A DNA stretch of 64,000 nucleotides. It comes from Metallyticus violacea (lineage: Eukaryota > Arthropoda > Insecta > Mantodea > Metallyticidae). The first letter of the stretch is position 1. The number at the start of each line of letters is the position of its first letter. Below are positions 45,869-57,302 of this stretch, one piece after another. Where the stretch lies: assembly GCA_030762175.1 (NCBI GenBank), contig CM060831.1:136620001-136684000 (forward strand). Direction: 5' to 3'. The notes below the pieces were generated by a model. The model was given only the letters and a program-made list of their open reading frames with translations, ran no database searches and was not told the origin of the DNA. The translations under genes and the position numbers were made by a program.

Positions 45869-47739
45869 CAGGGACCTAATTTTGTTAGAGAATTTAAACA
45901 AATTTTCCTGTTAATGTTCGATCTCCAGACTTTGCGCCCTGCAGTTTTTATAAATCAATCCGCTTACTTTAATTGAATTGCAAAACTGAGCAGGAAAATC
46001 GACCTTTGGAAGTAGCATTTATTCGCATTTAAAAACCCCTACATTTTCCATCACCAAACCCTCACTCCTGTCTTTCACTAATAAAGTGTCCACTACACGA
46101 GGTCACTTTAACATACGAATCTTCTTCTGCGGTCAAGGGCCATTTTATTCCAAAGTCCATTAGCAGCAGTTCCCATCTTCTCTAAACACCTCCACTCCCA
46201 CTACATCAACATCCCCTCAGTCTACACTCCTTCTTCTACCCTCTCTCGTCATTTTTCCCTCCTCCCTTTTTTTTCCTCTCCATTTTAACCCTCTTTTTCT
46301 TCTCCATCTTATCCTTTTCGCTCTTCATCTTCACCATTCCCTCCATTCTCCTCTTCCTATGTCTTAGTATTGTGTTTGTGCTGTGTTTGTTGAATTTAAT
46401 ATTTGCAGTCTTGTTGATCTAATCACATCTTGTAGCTGTTGGTAACTCTTCCTGTTCCAGATTTTCTTCCTATGGTCCAAGTACAAATCAGCATCCAGAT
46501 AGTGCTGATTTTTCAAATCTCCAGAAATATATTGACTAACTCTGTGTATTTCAATCATATCTATATTTCAGCACTCTATGAAATTGATATGTGGAAATTG
46601 TGAGCTCTAATTACTATAATTTGGGTCTAGTGAAGTAATTTTTCCGGGGTTTTCTTCAAATCAGAAGATAAATGCTAGACCATTAAGTCAATGTTTCTGT
46701 AGCTCCTTAAATTTTTAGAAAAATAATGCTAAAGCTATGGGGGAAAACAACAGTCACTCGTATTTGAAAATAAAATTTAAAAAAACAAGAGCAATAGCGC
46801 TGGGTTAATTACTTGTGTAATAATTAAAAAGCAACAAAATAGAGTCGTTATTCATTATGCACCAAGACTCCAGGAGTACACCTGCCTAAGACGGGAAAAG
46901 GAAGTGCTTTATATGCCACTGAACTCTTGTTTACAGCTTTTAAATGAACCGCGCAGCAGGTTTATTGAAGTGCGCAATTAAGTGAGATTCTTATAAGTCA
47001 TGCTAAGCTTATAGTTTACTTCTGGTTTCTCATCGTATTTGAGTAGAAGTTAGAAACGATGGCTTCTCATAAATGCAATTAAAAAAGAAAAGTGACATAG
47101 ACTTTTAGAATTTAATTACGAAAATAAACGCAAACCATAGGTTGTAAAGCTACGCATATAACTCTTATACCAAACCTCTACATTTGATCAGTTAAGGAAG
47201 TAATAAATATTGTTTAAAATCTGTTTTGTTTGCGAAAGCAATGGAAAACTGTATTAAAGAGTATGAGAAAGGTTGCAAAAGAAAATTAAACAACTCTTTT
47301 TGTTTCCTTTCCCTTTATAGGCACTGTACTATAAAGTGAAATCTGCAATAAAGTGTAGCATTTAAAATTAATAAGTATTTCTAAGCTAGAATATACCTTT
47401 TTGCTCCAAATAAAGGGAACTTTCTTTTTACAGAAATATTAAATGCCTCGTTTCGCAACAAAAGCTCGTATACTGACTTAATGAATACTTAATGTATGCC
47501 AAACACTTTGCAACATATTACTTGAGCGTACATGAAGTTAAAGCCATGCACGTGCATTGTTCTCGAAACACTTAATGATTATATGTTAGAGGCAGCGGCA
47601 ATTATTTTCCTTATAAATGAAGTTTCATGTCCAAATTGCCGTTTCTTTCTGTTTACGATTCTATAGTTATAAGCTATAAAACCAGTATATATTTAAAGAG
47701 CCTTTATATATAACTGATGTTCACACGAAGGCTGTGGTC
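45869..47739. other. anonymous DNA
   Basis: Holds the polypyrimidine tract listed separately. Otherwise no gene or repeat is recognised; a 64-codon minus frame at 46364-46558 has no domain I can name. Confidence 0.4.
46150..46375 (+). repeat. long polypyrimidine tract
   Basis: More than 200 bp almost entirely C and T on the plus strand, with runs such as CCCTCCTCCCTTTTTTTTCC, ending CTATGTCTTAG. It resembles an extended splice-acceptor tract, but no following exon can be recognised. Confidence 0.7.
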
Positions 47740-48020
47740 GGTCCTGGTGGTGTAGTGGTAACCATACTTCCCTCCTAAACCCAAGATCGTGGGGCCCAGG
47801 ATCGATGGATTTTTTCGGGCGTAAAAATCCGAAGTATGGCTTCCTTCGGAAGGGACATAAAATCGTGGGTTCCATGTCGTAAATTTATGGCATGCGAAGG
47901 AACCTCAAGCCTGAAAGAAGAGGCTTCTGAATAAAATTTATCGGCAGTTTCATGCCTTGAATTAAATGAGACTCTGATAACTTGAGATGTTAACGAGCGT
48001 CCTTAAATAAACCAAATCAA
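47740..48020 (+). mobile_element. SINE-A, with B box deleted
   Basis: Head GGTCCTGGTGGTGTAGTGG and CTCCTAAACCC are present, but the segment with the GGTTCGAACC box has collapsed to GTGGGGCCCAGG. The body is moderately diverged; 3' end GAGCGTCCTTAAATAAACC. Confidence 0.92.
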
Positions 48021-48234
48021 CAGCAATTGTATTCATCTGCACTACAAACCGTTGTTTCAGCTTCGAGTGACAAGACCATAGGCAGTATAACAGCCCTTGC
48101 ATTGTAACACGAAAGGAGATTAAGAAGGATCTCATCTAAGTCACGTGGACTATTAGTAATTTTTATATACAGATAGATTTGTAGTGATTTGTTTTATTAT
48201 TATTCAACTTTGTTGCTTATCGAACTGGTCATAA

Positions 48235-49240
48235 GATCTGAAACCCGGTTGTTGGTGGGGGATGTTTATTATTGGCGCCACTTTGGGCTTCTTTGAAACT
48301 GATTTGATAGATGAGGAATGGGAATTGGGCTGTATGGTTGCTGCGATAAATAATTTATGCCTGGTGATCTCATGTTTCGCCATGGCTGCTGCAGATCACC
48401 CCGAATCTTCTTCGAAGAGACTCTCTCGAGCATGTTTCGCTGGATTGTGGTGTCTGTGAGCCATCCGGGCCTGAGTGAACGGGACTCCAAAGATGACGAC
48501 TAATAACGCTTCGTTGTTTAGTTGGTAATGTCATTTATTTTCCTTAACATGTATATTGAGGCAAACCCACGTCTTACTAGAAAAACAGTCAAGGTACTCT
48601 TGGCAAACACGTAAGTTTATTGCGTTAACCAAATGGTGCCGAGTGCGAAAAGATTGTTAATTCAACGGAATTCTATGCGGCTCAATGATGTTGCATTGGC
48701 AATAAGCGTGGTGACGGACACTCAAACTTTGTTGTCACCTGAACTGGTACTCGGTACTTAGGCCGCTCTTCCGCTGACCTCCTGGCGACGGCAGCCACAC
48801 GTATCTGAGCCCGGAAAATTCTGAGACTCCGCGACTTTTGGACAAAATCTAGCCCTTTTATACACTATAAGAAAATGCGCCATCCATGGGAAATGGCGCG
48901 AAATATTCTCGCCAATTTTGTGTTAACGTGTTTCATAGGTGAGTGTTTACCTCACTGATTTTTGTTTCTTTTCGCTGGGCAATTTTGGTCAAGCCAAATG
49001 CTTCGCTATTCGTCAATAAGATGAATTTAAATAGATTTTATATGTTACTGTCAACGACTCTTTGACTCGGACACCTGCAACTATTTCACCAAACAGGCCG
49101 GTTTCTACCCTGAGGCGGGGGGCATTTTCAACCCTAGCTGCATACCGGAAGGGATTACCTTGCATGGTCTGACTTTTTGCCGAGTCTATCTGTGTCCGGA
49201 GAAAGACGTGAATTATTCCTTACCTGGCTATATTACTACA
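48235..49240 (-). mobile_element. probable 5' LTR and leader of an LTR retrotransposon
   Basis: On the minus strand: a TG start at 49240 (TGTAGTAATATAGCC), a TATA box TATAAAAGGGC at about 48853-48863, AATAAA at about 48618 and 48530, and then CTTTGGAGTCCCG at about 48481-48493, which could be a primer binding site ('TGG...'). About 250 bp of leader follow before homology is lost. A 73-codon minus frame here (from TTG) is unrecognised. No second LTR is present, so the boundaries are tentative. Confidence 0.4.
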
Positions 49241-50436
49241 TATCATCTCTTAATTTATCACCAAAAGTACACTTTATAAACGCATTTAAACACTATACAA
49301 TATTAATTCTACATATACGAGTTATGTAATTTAAGTTCCTCCTTTTAAAGAAAATGCACAACATACTTGCACATAATTACTGAGTTACTTTCTAAAATAA
49401 AAAAAAAATATTAATTATTTCAAATTACTCTGTGATTACAGGGAGTCAGAGATAGCTTCAGAACAGAGAGAAGGATTGCATATTTCGCGTTTCACGATTT
49501 GTTGTAAATAGCCCTTGCCTGCTACGTGTCATTATAACGTACATTTATTCAACAAAAGTTTCCAAAATTCTAAAATGTGTATACAGGAAAGGCATTTTGA
49601 GAATAAATTGTTCATTCCTTTGGCAAGAATAAAATAAAAAGAGATTTTATTTAAATACTGCTTCCTGGTTGATGATGGCAGGAGTGTTAAGATTCACCTC
49701 GAGGAGTAATCTTTCACTTTGACCTAACAGATGTTTACATTTCGTCACGTTGGGCGTGAATCACGCCCGAGTTAAGTTTTGGACTTGTTACAATTGAAAG
49801 AAAATTTATCGACCGCCAACGTGAACTGAAAGGTGAACGTCAGTAAATGTGAGCCCTGCTCGTCACTGCACCCGCTATGATTTATGGAATGAGCCTGTTG
49901 CAATTCATCTTGCGTGTGGGCGGGACTTACTCTCAAGTTTACAAGGCTTACAGTGTTTGCTCTTATAGCTTTTCTGCCGTCGTAAAAGATATACACTTGG
50001 TTTTTTTCAACGGAAATTAAAATACAGGATAAAATAAAAGTCCCTCCCCCCCTCCGACTCTTCCAGACTCTTTCGATAAACAGTTGCAAGTTGATTAGAT
50101 CAGAGGATTTTTGAGCAAAATCTTTACGATACTCGAAAGCAAAATATCACATGCTGTGAGGCGGCGCTTCATGCTGCTGTCAATCAATTGCTTCTGTTTT
50201 CATGCTGAAGTGGTGTTTATGAGATGCCGCCCCCCAATTAAAAGATCACTGAAATTAGTAAAATCAATTACATGTATTATAAATATTATTAAAATTAATA
50301 TGTACATTCATATTAGTATTTCATGGGTAGTGAGAAAAAATACTTGTAGAAATAAGCCAGGAAAGGTGTTTTGGGTTGGACAAAGAGCCAGATGGACATG
50401 TACTTCTTTTGTATTTTTTGTTGCAAGATGCTTTGT
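49241..50436. other. anonymous DNA
   Basis: Nothing recognised. The 105-codon minus frame at 49772-50089 has no identifiable domain. Confidence 0.4.
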
Positions 50437-51130
50437 GTAAGAAGGGTCGCCCCTTTAAGGTTTCTGGAAAGGCTTAGGAAGACGAACAGATCATATTATG
50501 GAAAAGTCACAAAGCTTAGCTTTGTTAAGATCTTAAGGCAAACCGTAGTATGAAACAGGCTGATACAACGGGTCATTGGGGGTGAAATAAAATATACAGC
50601 CCGACATAGTGGAACCAAGGTGAAAGAATAGCTCAAATATAAAGCCTAAGGGGAACATCCAATCAGGGAACTTAGGAAAAGTATATACACGCCCCTCGGC
50701 CACTAGCCGTATTGTCGAAATTATTCAATAATATTATTTTGAAATGGTAGGGGATAGCCTACTGACCTGATGAAGGAAAAGTTTATAAAAGGTTGGGATT
50801 TCGAGGCCGGAGGAGAGTAGGAGTGAGTTTAGCTTTCGCAGTTTAGTTACCGGAAAAATTAAATTCAGAATTGACATATCCGAAGAGAGAAAAAGTCAAG
50901 AGTTCAGTTATCAGAGAATTATAGACAATTGGTTCAGTTATAGTCAGTGTAACTAGACGATTAACCCAGTCAGCTAGTTAGAAGGGTAGTTTGAATAGTG
51001 CAAGTGTGATCTAAGATCTCAACAGAACGGTTAAAAGGCAACCATGTCGAAGACAATGAACAGGCAATACAAGTGAATAAATCGTGTCATCTCCAGTTCT
51101 AAGATTTATGTTCATGAATAGTCTTCTCCC
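50437..51130 (+). other. possible solo LTR or promoter-like segment
   Basis: A TATAAAAGG box at about 50785, a GA-rich stretch with repeated TCAGTTA/GTTCAGT motifs, and GTGAATAAA at about 51075 resemble the U3-R-U5 order of an LTR. The GTGAATAAA motif also occurs in the LTR element at 58237. Neither end is defined and no target duplication was seen. Confidence 0.3.
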
Positions 51131-51132
51131 CG

Positions 51133-51318
51133 ATCACAACTAATATATTTTCATGATCACTATGTTTATTATCATTATAATTTTAATAACTGTTGGACAT
51201 ATAATTCTATTTTTAATAATAAACAAAAATATTGATCGTCTAATTGTAGATGGACAATATTTAGAAATTTTCTGAACAATCTTACCAGCAATTATTTTAA
51301 TTTTCCTTGCTTTTCCTC
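51133..51318 (+). pseudogene. COX2: NUMT: nuclear copy of mitochondrial COX2
   Basis: Translated with the invertebrate mitochondrial code this reads QLIYFHDH, then (after a ~2-bp loss at a Thr codon) a run of hydrophobic residues of transmembrane helix 1, then VDGQYLEIFWTILPAI and LIFLAFP. These match the N-terminal region of cytochrome oxidase subunit II: the conserved FHDH, the first membrane helix, 'EGQ.IE..WT.LPA' and 'FIALPSL'. The W in FWTILPAI is coded TGA, a stop in the nuclear code, so a mitochondrial origin is clear. Only ~60 of about 228 codons are present. The fragment is AT-rich and not expressed as protein. Confidence 0.88.
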
Positions 51319-52016
51319 CTTTCCCAGTAAAACTGTCGCAAAGCTATGAAATAATTGCTTTGTAGCATCTCAAAATACCCTTAAAAATAGAATGATCACG
51401 TTATTTTTCCATCGCAAAGGCCATCGCAGTCTCGCCAACACCGTGTAAGACTTCGGCAGTAACTTCTTTCTTTCTGTGGGGGATATGTGAAACCTTACTG
51501 TACTCCATTACGTAGACTCTTAGGTAGATCTTGTTACATCTCCAGGAAAACAGCTTTGGTCGCTACTGCATGTATGATGAAGTTAATGGTAGCCTCTTTC
51601 ATCATTTGATGCAACTGATGATTTCGGGTATTACAAAGAAGACAAATTAGTACAAAAGTGTTTAATAGTTTAAATTATTCGTTTACAATGTAATTTAACT
51701 TTTATTTCGTTCTGTCCTACAGAGACCTGGTTTGGACACATGGCTGGCTAAGCAGGGATTTGCTTGACACCGGAAAACACGCTGTTTGCCGGCGGAGTCA
51801 GATATTCATAACATCTTAAATTCAAGCATACGCCGAACAACAATTTTTATTATACAGTAACATTTTCTATACAAGATGGGTTTTCTGCACTCCAGTGTCT
51901 ATTTTGTGTGTGTGTGTGTGTGTCGCTACATGAACTCGTAAACAAAACCTGCTTCTTCCGTTAAAAATAAATAAATAAAACTCAAGGCATGTCAATACAG
52001 CAAACGTTAACATCAT
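51319..52016. other. anonymous DNA
   Basis: Contains a (GT)n run at 51907-51924. Otherwise nothing recognised. Confidence 0.4.
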
Positions 52017-52385
52017 CTAGCACCAGTTGCAGAAATTAACTCTGCTCTCACTATCGCGTGGTTGCAATTCCTGAACTACAGTTATCTTATAGGGGTTTAA
52101 TTTTAAAAGTAGTGGCATTCCAAGCCGAGGTTTGCAAAATTCCTGTGCAAGCTTTCTCAGAGATTTCTTTTGTTTTCTTCTAACTTCCCTCCGATGTCAT
52201 CGAGTCTTTTTCTCTATAAGAATACTTCGTTTTACTTTCGGTTTTATATTAAGAACAGACCTCGTTTCCCTAAATCTATTCACAAGATTACGAACAGTTT
52301 CTCTGTGAGACACAAGAACGGCAGAGAATTTGTCTATAAGTCGCCGTCTCCCTTCCTACATGAGTTTGTTGACACATAGGAATGA
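52017..52385 (-). pseudogene. DUF4817/IS630-like transposase N-terminal relic
   Basis: The minus strand, in broken frames, reads SHRETVRNLVNRFRETRSVL, the 'T....V.KFRETGSV' helix-turn-helix of the family, then SLRKLAQEF ('S.R.LAQ..G.S'), then LNPYKITVVQELQPRDSE and RVNFCNWC ('L.PYK...VQEL...D...R..FC.W'). This is about the first 120 residues. It ends before any catalytic residue. The PYKITVVQELQ block is close to the PCKITVVHKLQ block of the relic at 9618-10290, so both may be one family. Confidence 0.75.
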
Positions 52386-52756
52386 TAATGTGCTAAAGTA
52401 TACGGACTTAGGCATTATAACAGAACTAACTCTAACATTGAAACACGTGGTCTCACAACGTTCAACTCCTGTACGACGGCGCGTCAGCACATGGAGAGGC
52501 GGGAAAGTGAAGGAGGAACAGAACAGATTAGGCAAATCCCCGTTAAGCCGGCGCGTCCAAACGAAGGCTCTGTATTAGCACTAGAATGATAGTAGTGGTA
52601 TTTCTGAACATTCTATATACTTTCTTGGCAGTAATGAAGCAGGGAAATGATGACAGATTGCATCTAGGTCAACCTGAGTAATATCATGAAAATACCTATG
52701 CACTTGAGCAATATAGAATGAAGGAGGTAAGATGTTTGTGAGTTGGTTGACGGAGG
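52386..52756. other. anonymous DNA with a CpG-rich patch
   Basis: CpG-richer at about 52440-52565; nothing recognised. Confidence 0.35.
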
Positions 52757-52780
52757 GAATGAATGAATGAATGAATGAAT
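52757..52780. repeat. (GAAT)n microsatellite
   Basis: About six GAAT units. On the minus strand they sit exactly at the 3' tail of the next SINE-B, so they probably grew from its tail. Confidence 0.9.
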
Positions 52781-53046
52781 TGTGTTTAATGCCCGTTTTT
52801 GCTACAGAGGCACCAGAGGCGATGAACACTGATGATATTTGAGATGAAATGATATATTAGGAAAGGATTTATTTTTAAGGAAGGAATTTCCAGGCCTAAG
52901 TTCAGAGTACCTCCCCGGCATTTGCCATTTATGAGGACTGAGGAAAACCAGGAAAAAACTTCAGTCAGGGAGGACGATCCTGGCGGTATTCGAACCCAGA
53001 CCTCCCGCACATGAGTCCACGCCTTAACGACCTCGGCCACCCGTGC
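52781..53046 (-). mobile_element. SINE-B, full length
   Basis: Minus-strand copy: head at 52985-53046 (CACGGGTGGCCGAGGTCG, B box GGGTTCGAATACC), full body, and 3' end GGGCATTAAACACAATTC. Confidence 0.92.
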
Positions 53047-54487
53047 CGGTTTTGATAGGGGGTAAGGAGGTGGCGCACATTTGGGGGTTTTCGTGTTTAA
53101 TAGAAGTTAACACTGATGGGGTATGAACATTAAAACATGGACTGAAAAATAAAGTCCTAATGAAAAATATTCAGTAAAGAAACGACAACCCAGTAAAATA
53201 TAAATAGCAGAATTAAACTTTTTCAAATTTATTACAGGTCAAGTCAAATACAAGATACATAAAATCGTATATTTGCAGGATAAACTGAAATTATGGATTA
53301 TTCGCCTATTAGCACAGCTGGAAAATGCAGAATACAAGCTGCATTAATTTACAAATATAAAACTATAGTGCTTTAATCCTTGCTTCATCTTCAACGAGAA
53401 ACAATGTTGTGGAATGTGAATGTTTCGCCTGGGCTTTACAATAGGAAAACTAAGCCCATGATAACATAAATTCCGCGAGGAAATTATCTAAGTAGCTGGA
53501 TCTGAACACTGTTCCGTTCTTATTGTGTCGGAGAGGTTGTCCCCTGGTCTGCACAGTAAGTGGGGATAGGAATGTGAACCAAACCTCAAGATGGCGATGA
53601 AGATCGCAGTTTACATTTGTTACCTTTAATAAGCGGTATCTCTGACGCAAGCGAACGCTAATATACATGCGACCGGTGCAGTAAGAGAGAAGGAAAGAGA
53701 CAATGAGTGAATTAGAAAGAACAAGCCTTCCAATATGTGCCGCTAGAATTCTGTTGCGTACAGTCAACCGCAGAATGAAAATGGAGCCAATTTAAGGTAA
53801 TGTTGTGGGAAGCCCCAGTAATGTACATAATTTTCTATCGCTTGTCGTCACAGTTTTCAAATGTCAAAGGAAAAGCATTGTGGTAATGTAAAGGTTTAAC
53901 GCCTTAGTGTTTCTGTTACAGACACTTTCAGACTGTGTAAAAAGTCGTAGTTAAAAAACGCTATCTTATAAAAATTACGCCAGAAATGTTAATATTTATA
54001 TTTTAAGAGTGTGTATCAAAAATGAAATATTTGTTTCTGTTATAGAATACAATACATTAGTCATTTTTGTACATATTCACTCCCTTTTCAACATTCTTCA
54101 ACATATCCTTCAGATATGCAAAAACAAGATAATTTAAGGACACAGGATTGAGTTTTCAAAGCTCTACATTTTTAAATGGATTTTTCTGAAACATATTGTG
54201 ATTGTATTGCTGGTAATTTAATATATATTCCAAAAATAATTTCAAATGGATAAATATTTTGCGAGCTATAAATTATTTCATAAATTTTATCACGTAAATA
54301 TGTCGCATAATCAAAATGACCCACGTGGCTCATGAGTTGAGCAAATTTGTTGTTAGAGCTTTGAACTACGTATAGAAATATACTTTAAATAAATTTAATG
54401 AGTGCACTATGATAATTTTTTTAATTTATAAAAATTTTTAATCTTTAAAATTAATGAATTTTAATTATTATTGGTATTAGCATGTAC
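53047..54487. other. anonymous AT-rich DNA
   Basis: Nothing recognised. The 105-codon minus frame at 53450-53767 has no identifiable domain. Confidence 0.4.
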
Positions 54488-55137
54488 CGAGGATGCCAAA
54501 ATGTCTACACAATCTCACAGTAGATATTTATTTAATATATTTCAAAGTTGGACCAAAAAACAACAATAATGTGTAGTGTGACGTTCTGTTAACAGACATG
54601 ACTCACATACATTATGATAGCGTAGCTAGTGACAGGTAAACAAATGAAGCCAAGGTTATCGTGTGATGTTCTGTAAACAAATGTGACTCACATTACGTTA
54701 TGCTAGCTTTGCCAATATTATGTTTGAACAGTTGAAAGCAAATTTGAAGTATCCAAGGCACTGGAAGGACGAAGAGGTCCGATTGAGTTTCCACTGCGTT
54801 CTCCGGATCTAACTCCGTTGGACTTCTACCTATGGGGAACTCTTAAGCATGTTGTATACTTAGAAAACCAGTTACACTAGTAGCACTTCGGGAAGAAATT
54901 GAAACGGCATGTGCTGCAATCTCTGAGGACACTTTCGCAAACGTTGCTCAATCAGTAGTTCAACATACTCAGAAGTGTATCGACGCCGATGGTGGGCATT
55001 TTGAGCAACTGTTGTAACTGTAAAAGTCTAAGATGATTAGTGCTCAACATTTTCTGTTTGTGTGAATTTAGTTTTGTTATGTTAATCCAGTTTCTTCTTT
55101 GCCTTGAAGTATGTATGCATTTTTGGTACCCCTCTAT
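54488..55137 (+). mobile_element. DUF4817/IS630-like DNA transposon, internally deleted, copy 2
   Basis: Same family as 26176-26911. Left end GAGGATGCCAAAATG and right end ATTTTTGGTACCCCTC are inverted relative to each other. A segment of 5' UTR appears twice (about 54576-54630 and 54659-54712), showing a secondary rearrangement. Confidence 0.75.
54646..55016 (+). pseudogene. DUF4817/IS630-like transposase, deletion derivative (copy 2)
   Basis: The start MKPRLS at 54646 (compare MEPRLS in copy 1) runs straight into a repeat of the 5' UTR. A short FEQLKA.LK piece is the remnant of the N-terminus. The frame-shifted C-terminal part then follows: PPRSPD, LDFYLWGTL, RRTQKC-like residues and GGHFEQLL, with a stop at 55014-55016. 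The catalytic core is missing. The deletion end point near the PPRSPD block is close to that in copy 1, which suggests both descend from one deleted progenitor. Confidence 0.7.
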
Positions 55138-56008
55138 TATACAAAGTATGCTGGGGAAGTGTGATTTAAAAAATCCACGCAGAGCTCTCTAAATGGCTGT
55201 AGAGCCCAAGAGGGCGGGGAACATATACCTGTTAACTATCTGTGGACACCCAGAGGTTCAAGGAGCCGTAAAAAAACAGTTTTTAAAGAGAGGGAAACAG
55301 AGAGAGAGAAAGAGAGAGAGAGAAATAACATTATCCTAGTGTACCATAAGAAATTAAGATCGGATTACTGCAACCTGTTGTGGCGTGGATTATCTTGAAT
55401 CAGAAGAACGCCTTTAAATGGTAATCCCCCGTGACTGCTCTATATTATTGGGTTCGGTTTCTACTGCAGATAACAGTGCTGCAGAATTAATTCTATCATA
55501 TACCAGAAGAGAATGAACAGACTCTTTCTGATTGAGGATTGAGGCTTGAAGTTCTTGACTGGAGATGTGTGCGGCCGGCCATTCTTTAGGCTCTCTCTTG
55601 CTCGTAGTGATGTGCCTGAGTTTTGTCCTATTCCTGAAATCTTCTTCATTGTAACAGCATGCCTAAGGTTGTGAATATCTGATCACGAATCATCTCGTGT
55701 TCATTCTCTTCGCCTATCGCTCAAACAGCTTGCTTGCTGCTATTGAAAACCTCCATCACAAAGATAATGTATGAATCTCAAGCTAACTCTCATTTCCTTG
55801 ACCAGAACTTCTAAAGAAAGGCGTCCGTTTTCAGGATACCGACTTTTTCATTATTAAGCACTTCATGCTTTAAATTTGAAAATATGAACGTATTCTCTAA
55901 GAACATTATCTTTCATACGCAGGAATTTGTGCTGTCATACATTTATTTAAAGCAGTTTATACATTTTGAAAGAGGGCTAAAAGTAATGTAATTGTTTACG
56001 ACAAGAAG
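55138..56008. other. anonymous DNA
   Basis: A GA-rich run at 55296-55323. No supported gene or repeat family. Confidence 0.4.
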
Positions 56009-56021
56009 ACAAGACCTCATT

Positions 56022-56324
56022 TTTTTTTTTTTTTTTGATTGATTTATTTAAGGACGCTCTTTAACATCTCAGGTCATCAGCGTCCCATTCAACTCAGGGC
56101 GTGAAACGGCCGACAAATTTTGCTCAGAGGCCTCTCTTTCAGGCTTGAGGTTCTTTTTCGTGCCGCAAATGTACGACACGGGACCCACGGCTTTACTTCC
56201 CTTCCGAAGGAAGCCATACTTAGGATTTTTACGCCCGAAAAAATCCATCGGTCCTGGCCGGGTTCGAACCCGCGTTTTGAGTATAGGAGGCAAGTATGGT
56301 AACCACTACACCACCAGGACCGGC
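56022..56324 (-). mobile_element. SINE-A, full length, with 13-bp target duplication
   Basis: The poly(T) at 56021-56036 is the tail on the minus strand. Full body and head (GGTCCTGGTGGTGTAGTGG) are present. The B box GGGTTCGAACCC is intact, though ~8 bp between the anticodon region and B box differ (plus strand GCGTTTTGAGTATAGG). The duplication ACAAGACCTCATT is at 56009-56021 and 56325-56337. Shares the CCTCTCTTTCAGG variant with 38789-39089. Confidence 0.95.
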
Positions 56325-56337
56325 ACAAGACCTCATT

Positions 56338-56999
56338 ACAGCACCCTTAGAGAAGCTAGGGATATCTGTGCTTTGCTGTAACACACATGTCAAGGCTACC
56401 ACAGATCTGAAATTTTCTATTGGAAAACATGTCCTTTCTAGATTCTGTAGATTAAGAGCTCAGCTAACTACTCCCACACTAATGAGCCTTCATGGTATAG
56501 GACGATGTAGAAACAAGCCCCGTGCCTTAGAGATGTTGCCTGCATACCGGTGTTCTATGTGCGCGACATGCCTTAAACATTATAGGAGGTGTTTATAAAA
56601 CTCTGGTGAGACAATTCCTAATTGAACACTTCATACATGAATCAACCGGGGCGAAATGTGATCAAAAGTAAATACTCAGGGTTCCTAAACTCTGGTGCAG
56701 CGCTGTTGTAGAATAATCTGATACAAACATATACATATAATAATTAATCCTATAACTCAGGTCTGTCACTATCAATTCTTGTTTGGCCAGTGAAAACTTT
56801 GAAGTCAGCAGTTTTCTTAATGTGATTTAGATTCATCACAACATGTGTGACAGCATTACTGTAAACTTGTGTTTAATGATCGAAAAGTGGCACAGGAAAA
56901 AAGTTTGACAATATTTAGAAAATATTTTCAGTTAAAAATGCAAGCATGGACTTTAGAGGAAGGAAGAACGAATAAGAACTTTACAATTTGCCCACATAA
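56338..56999. other. anonymous DNA
   Basis: Nothing recognised. A 100-codon plus frame at 56296-56598 begins inside the SINE and has no domain. Confidence 0.4.
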
Positions 57000-57300
57000 A
57001 AGCTGTGTGAACTGAATCTTCTGAGCTGTAAGGCCATGGTCCAAAGGGGTTCTTCTCCTTCATCTTCCCAGACGTTTCGTCCACAACTGCGATAGGCATC
57101 ATCAGTGGTGTGGTCGGCGTAATCTACTTGGAGATGAGTCAATGACTGACTCCGTTGTTGATTGGTTCGCTTGGTTACGGAGGTTGATTCCAGCTAAGAG
57201 CTCTTGGGCGTGGCCAGTGGGGTGTTGGTTGCTGAATGGTTTGCGTTTTTTCTTTGTGGTATTTTGTGATTTGTAGCATGCTCACCATCCGCTTAGTAGA
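57000..57300 (-). other. retroelement fragment carrying a hammerhead-like motif
   Basis: GC-richer than its flanks. It ends where the LINE coding homology begins at about 57303. On the minus strand it contains a hammerhead-like core. Penelope-like elements and some LINE-associated units are known to carry such motifs, so that is my tentative class; I see no Penelope RT or GIY-YIG domain. Confidence 0.35.
57068..57108 (-). ncRNA. hammerhead-ribozyme-like motif, probably inactive
   Basis: Minus strand: CCA, then the invariant core CTGATGA, a 20-nt insert, then GAAAC, then GTC, then TGG. CCA/TGG would form stem I next to the cleavage-site C. Stem II should pair TGCC with GGAC, but only its two inner C-G pairs form. 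There is no separate stem III beyond the ACGT palindrome, as in minimal retroelement hammerheads that may act as dimers. The core matches are exact; stem II is defective. Confidence 0.4.
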
Positions 57301-57302
57301 GG

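Noticed and set aside
45539..45976. 145-codon plus-strand ORF
   Set aside because: It is a read-through of a SINE-B and its poly(A) tail (poly-Lys).
50111..50553. Overlapping 109- and 60-codon plus frames
   Set aside because: No recognisable domain; the second overlaps the possible LTR start.
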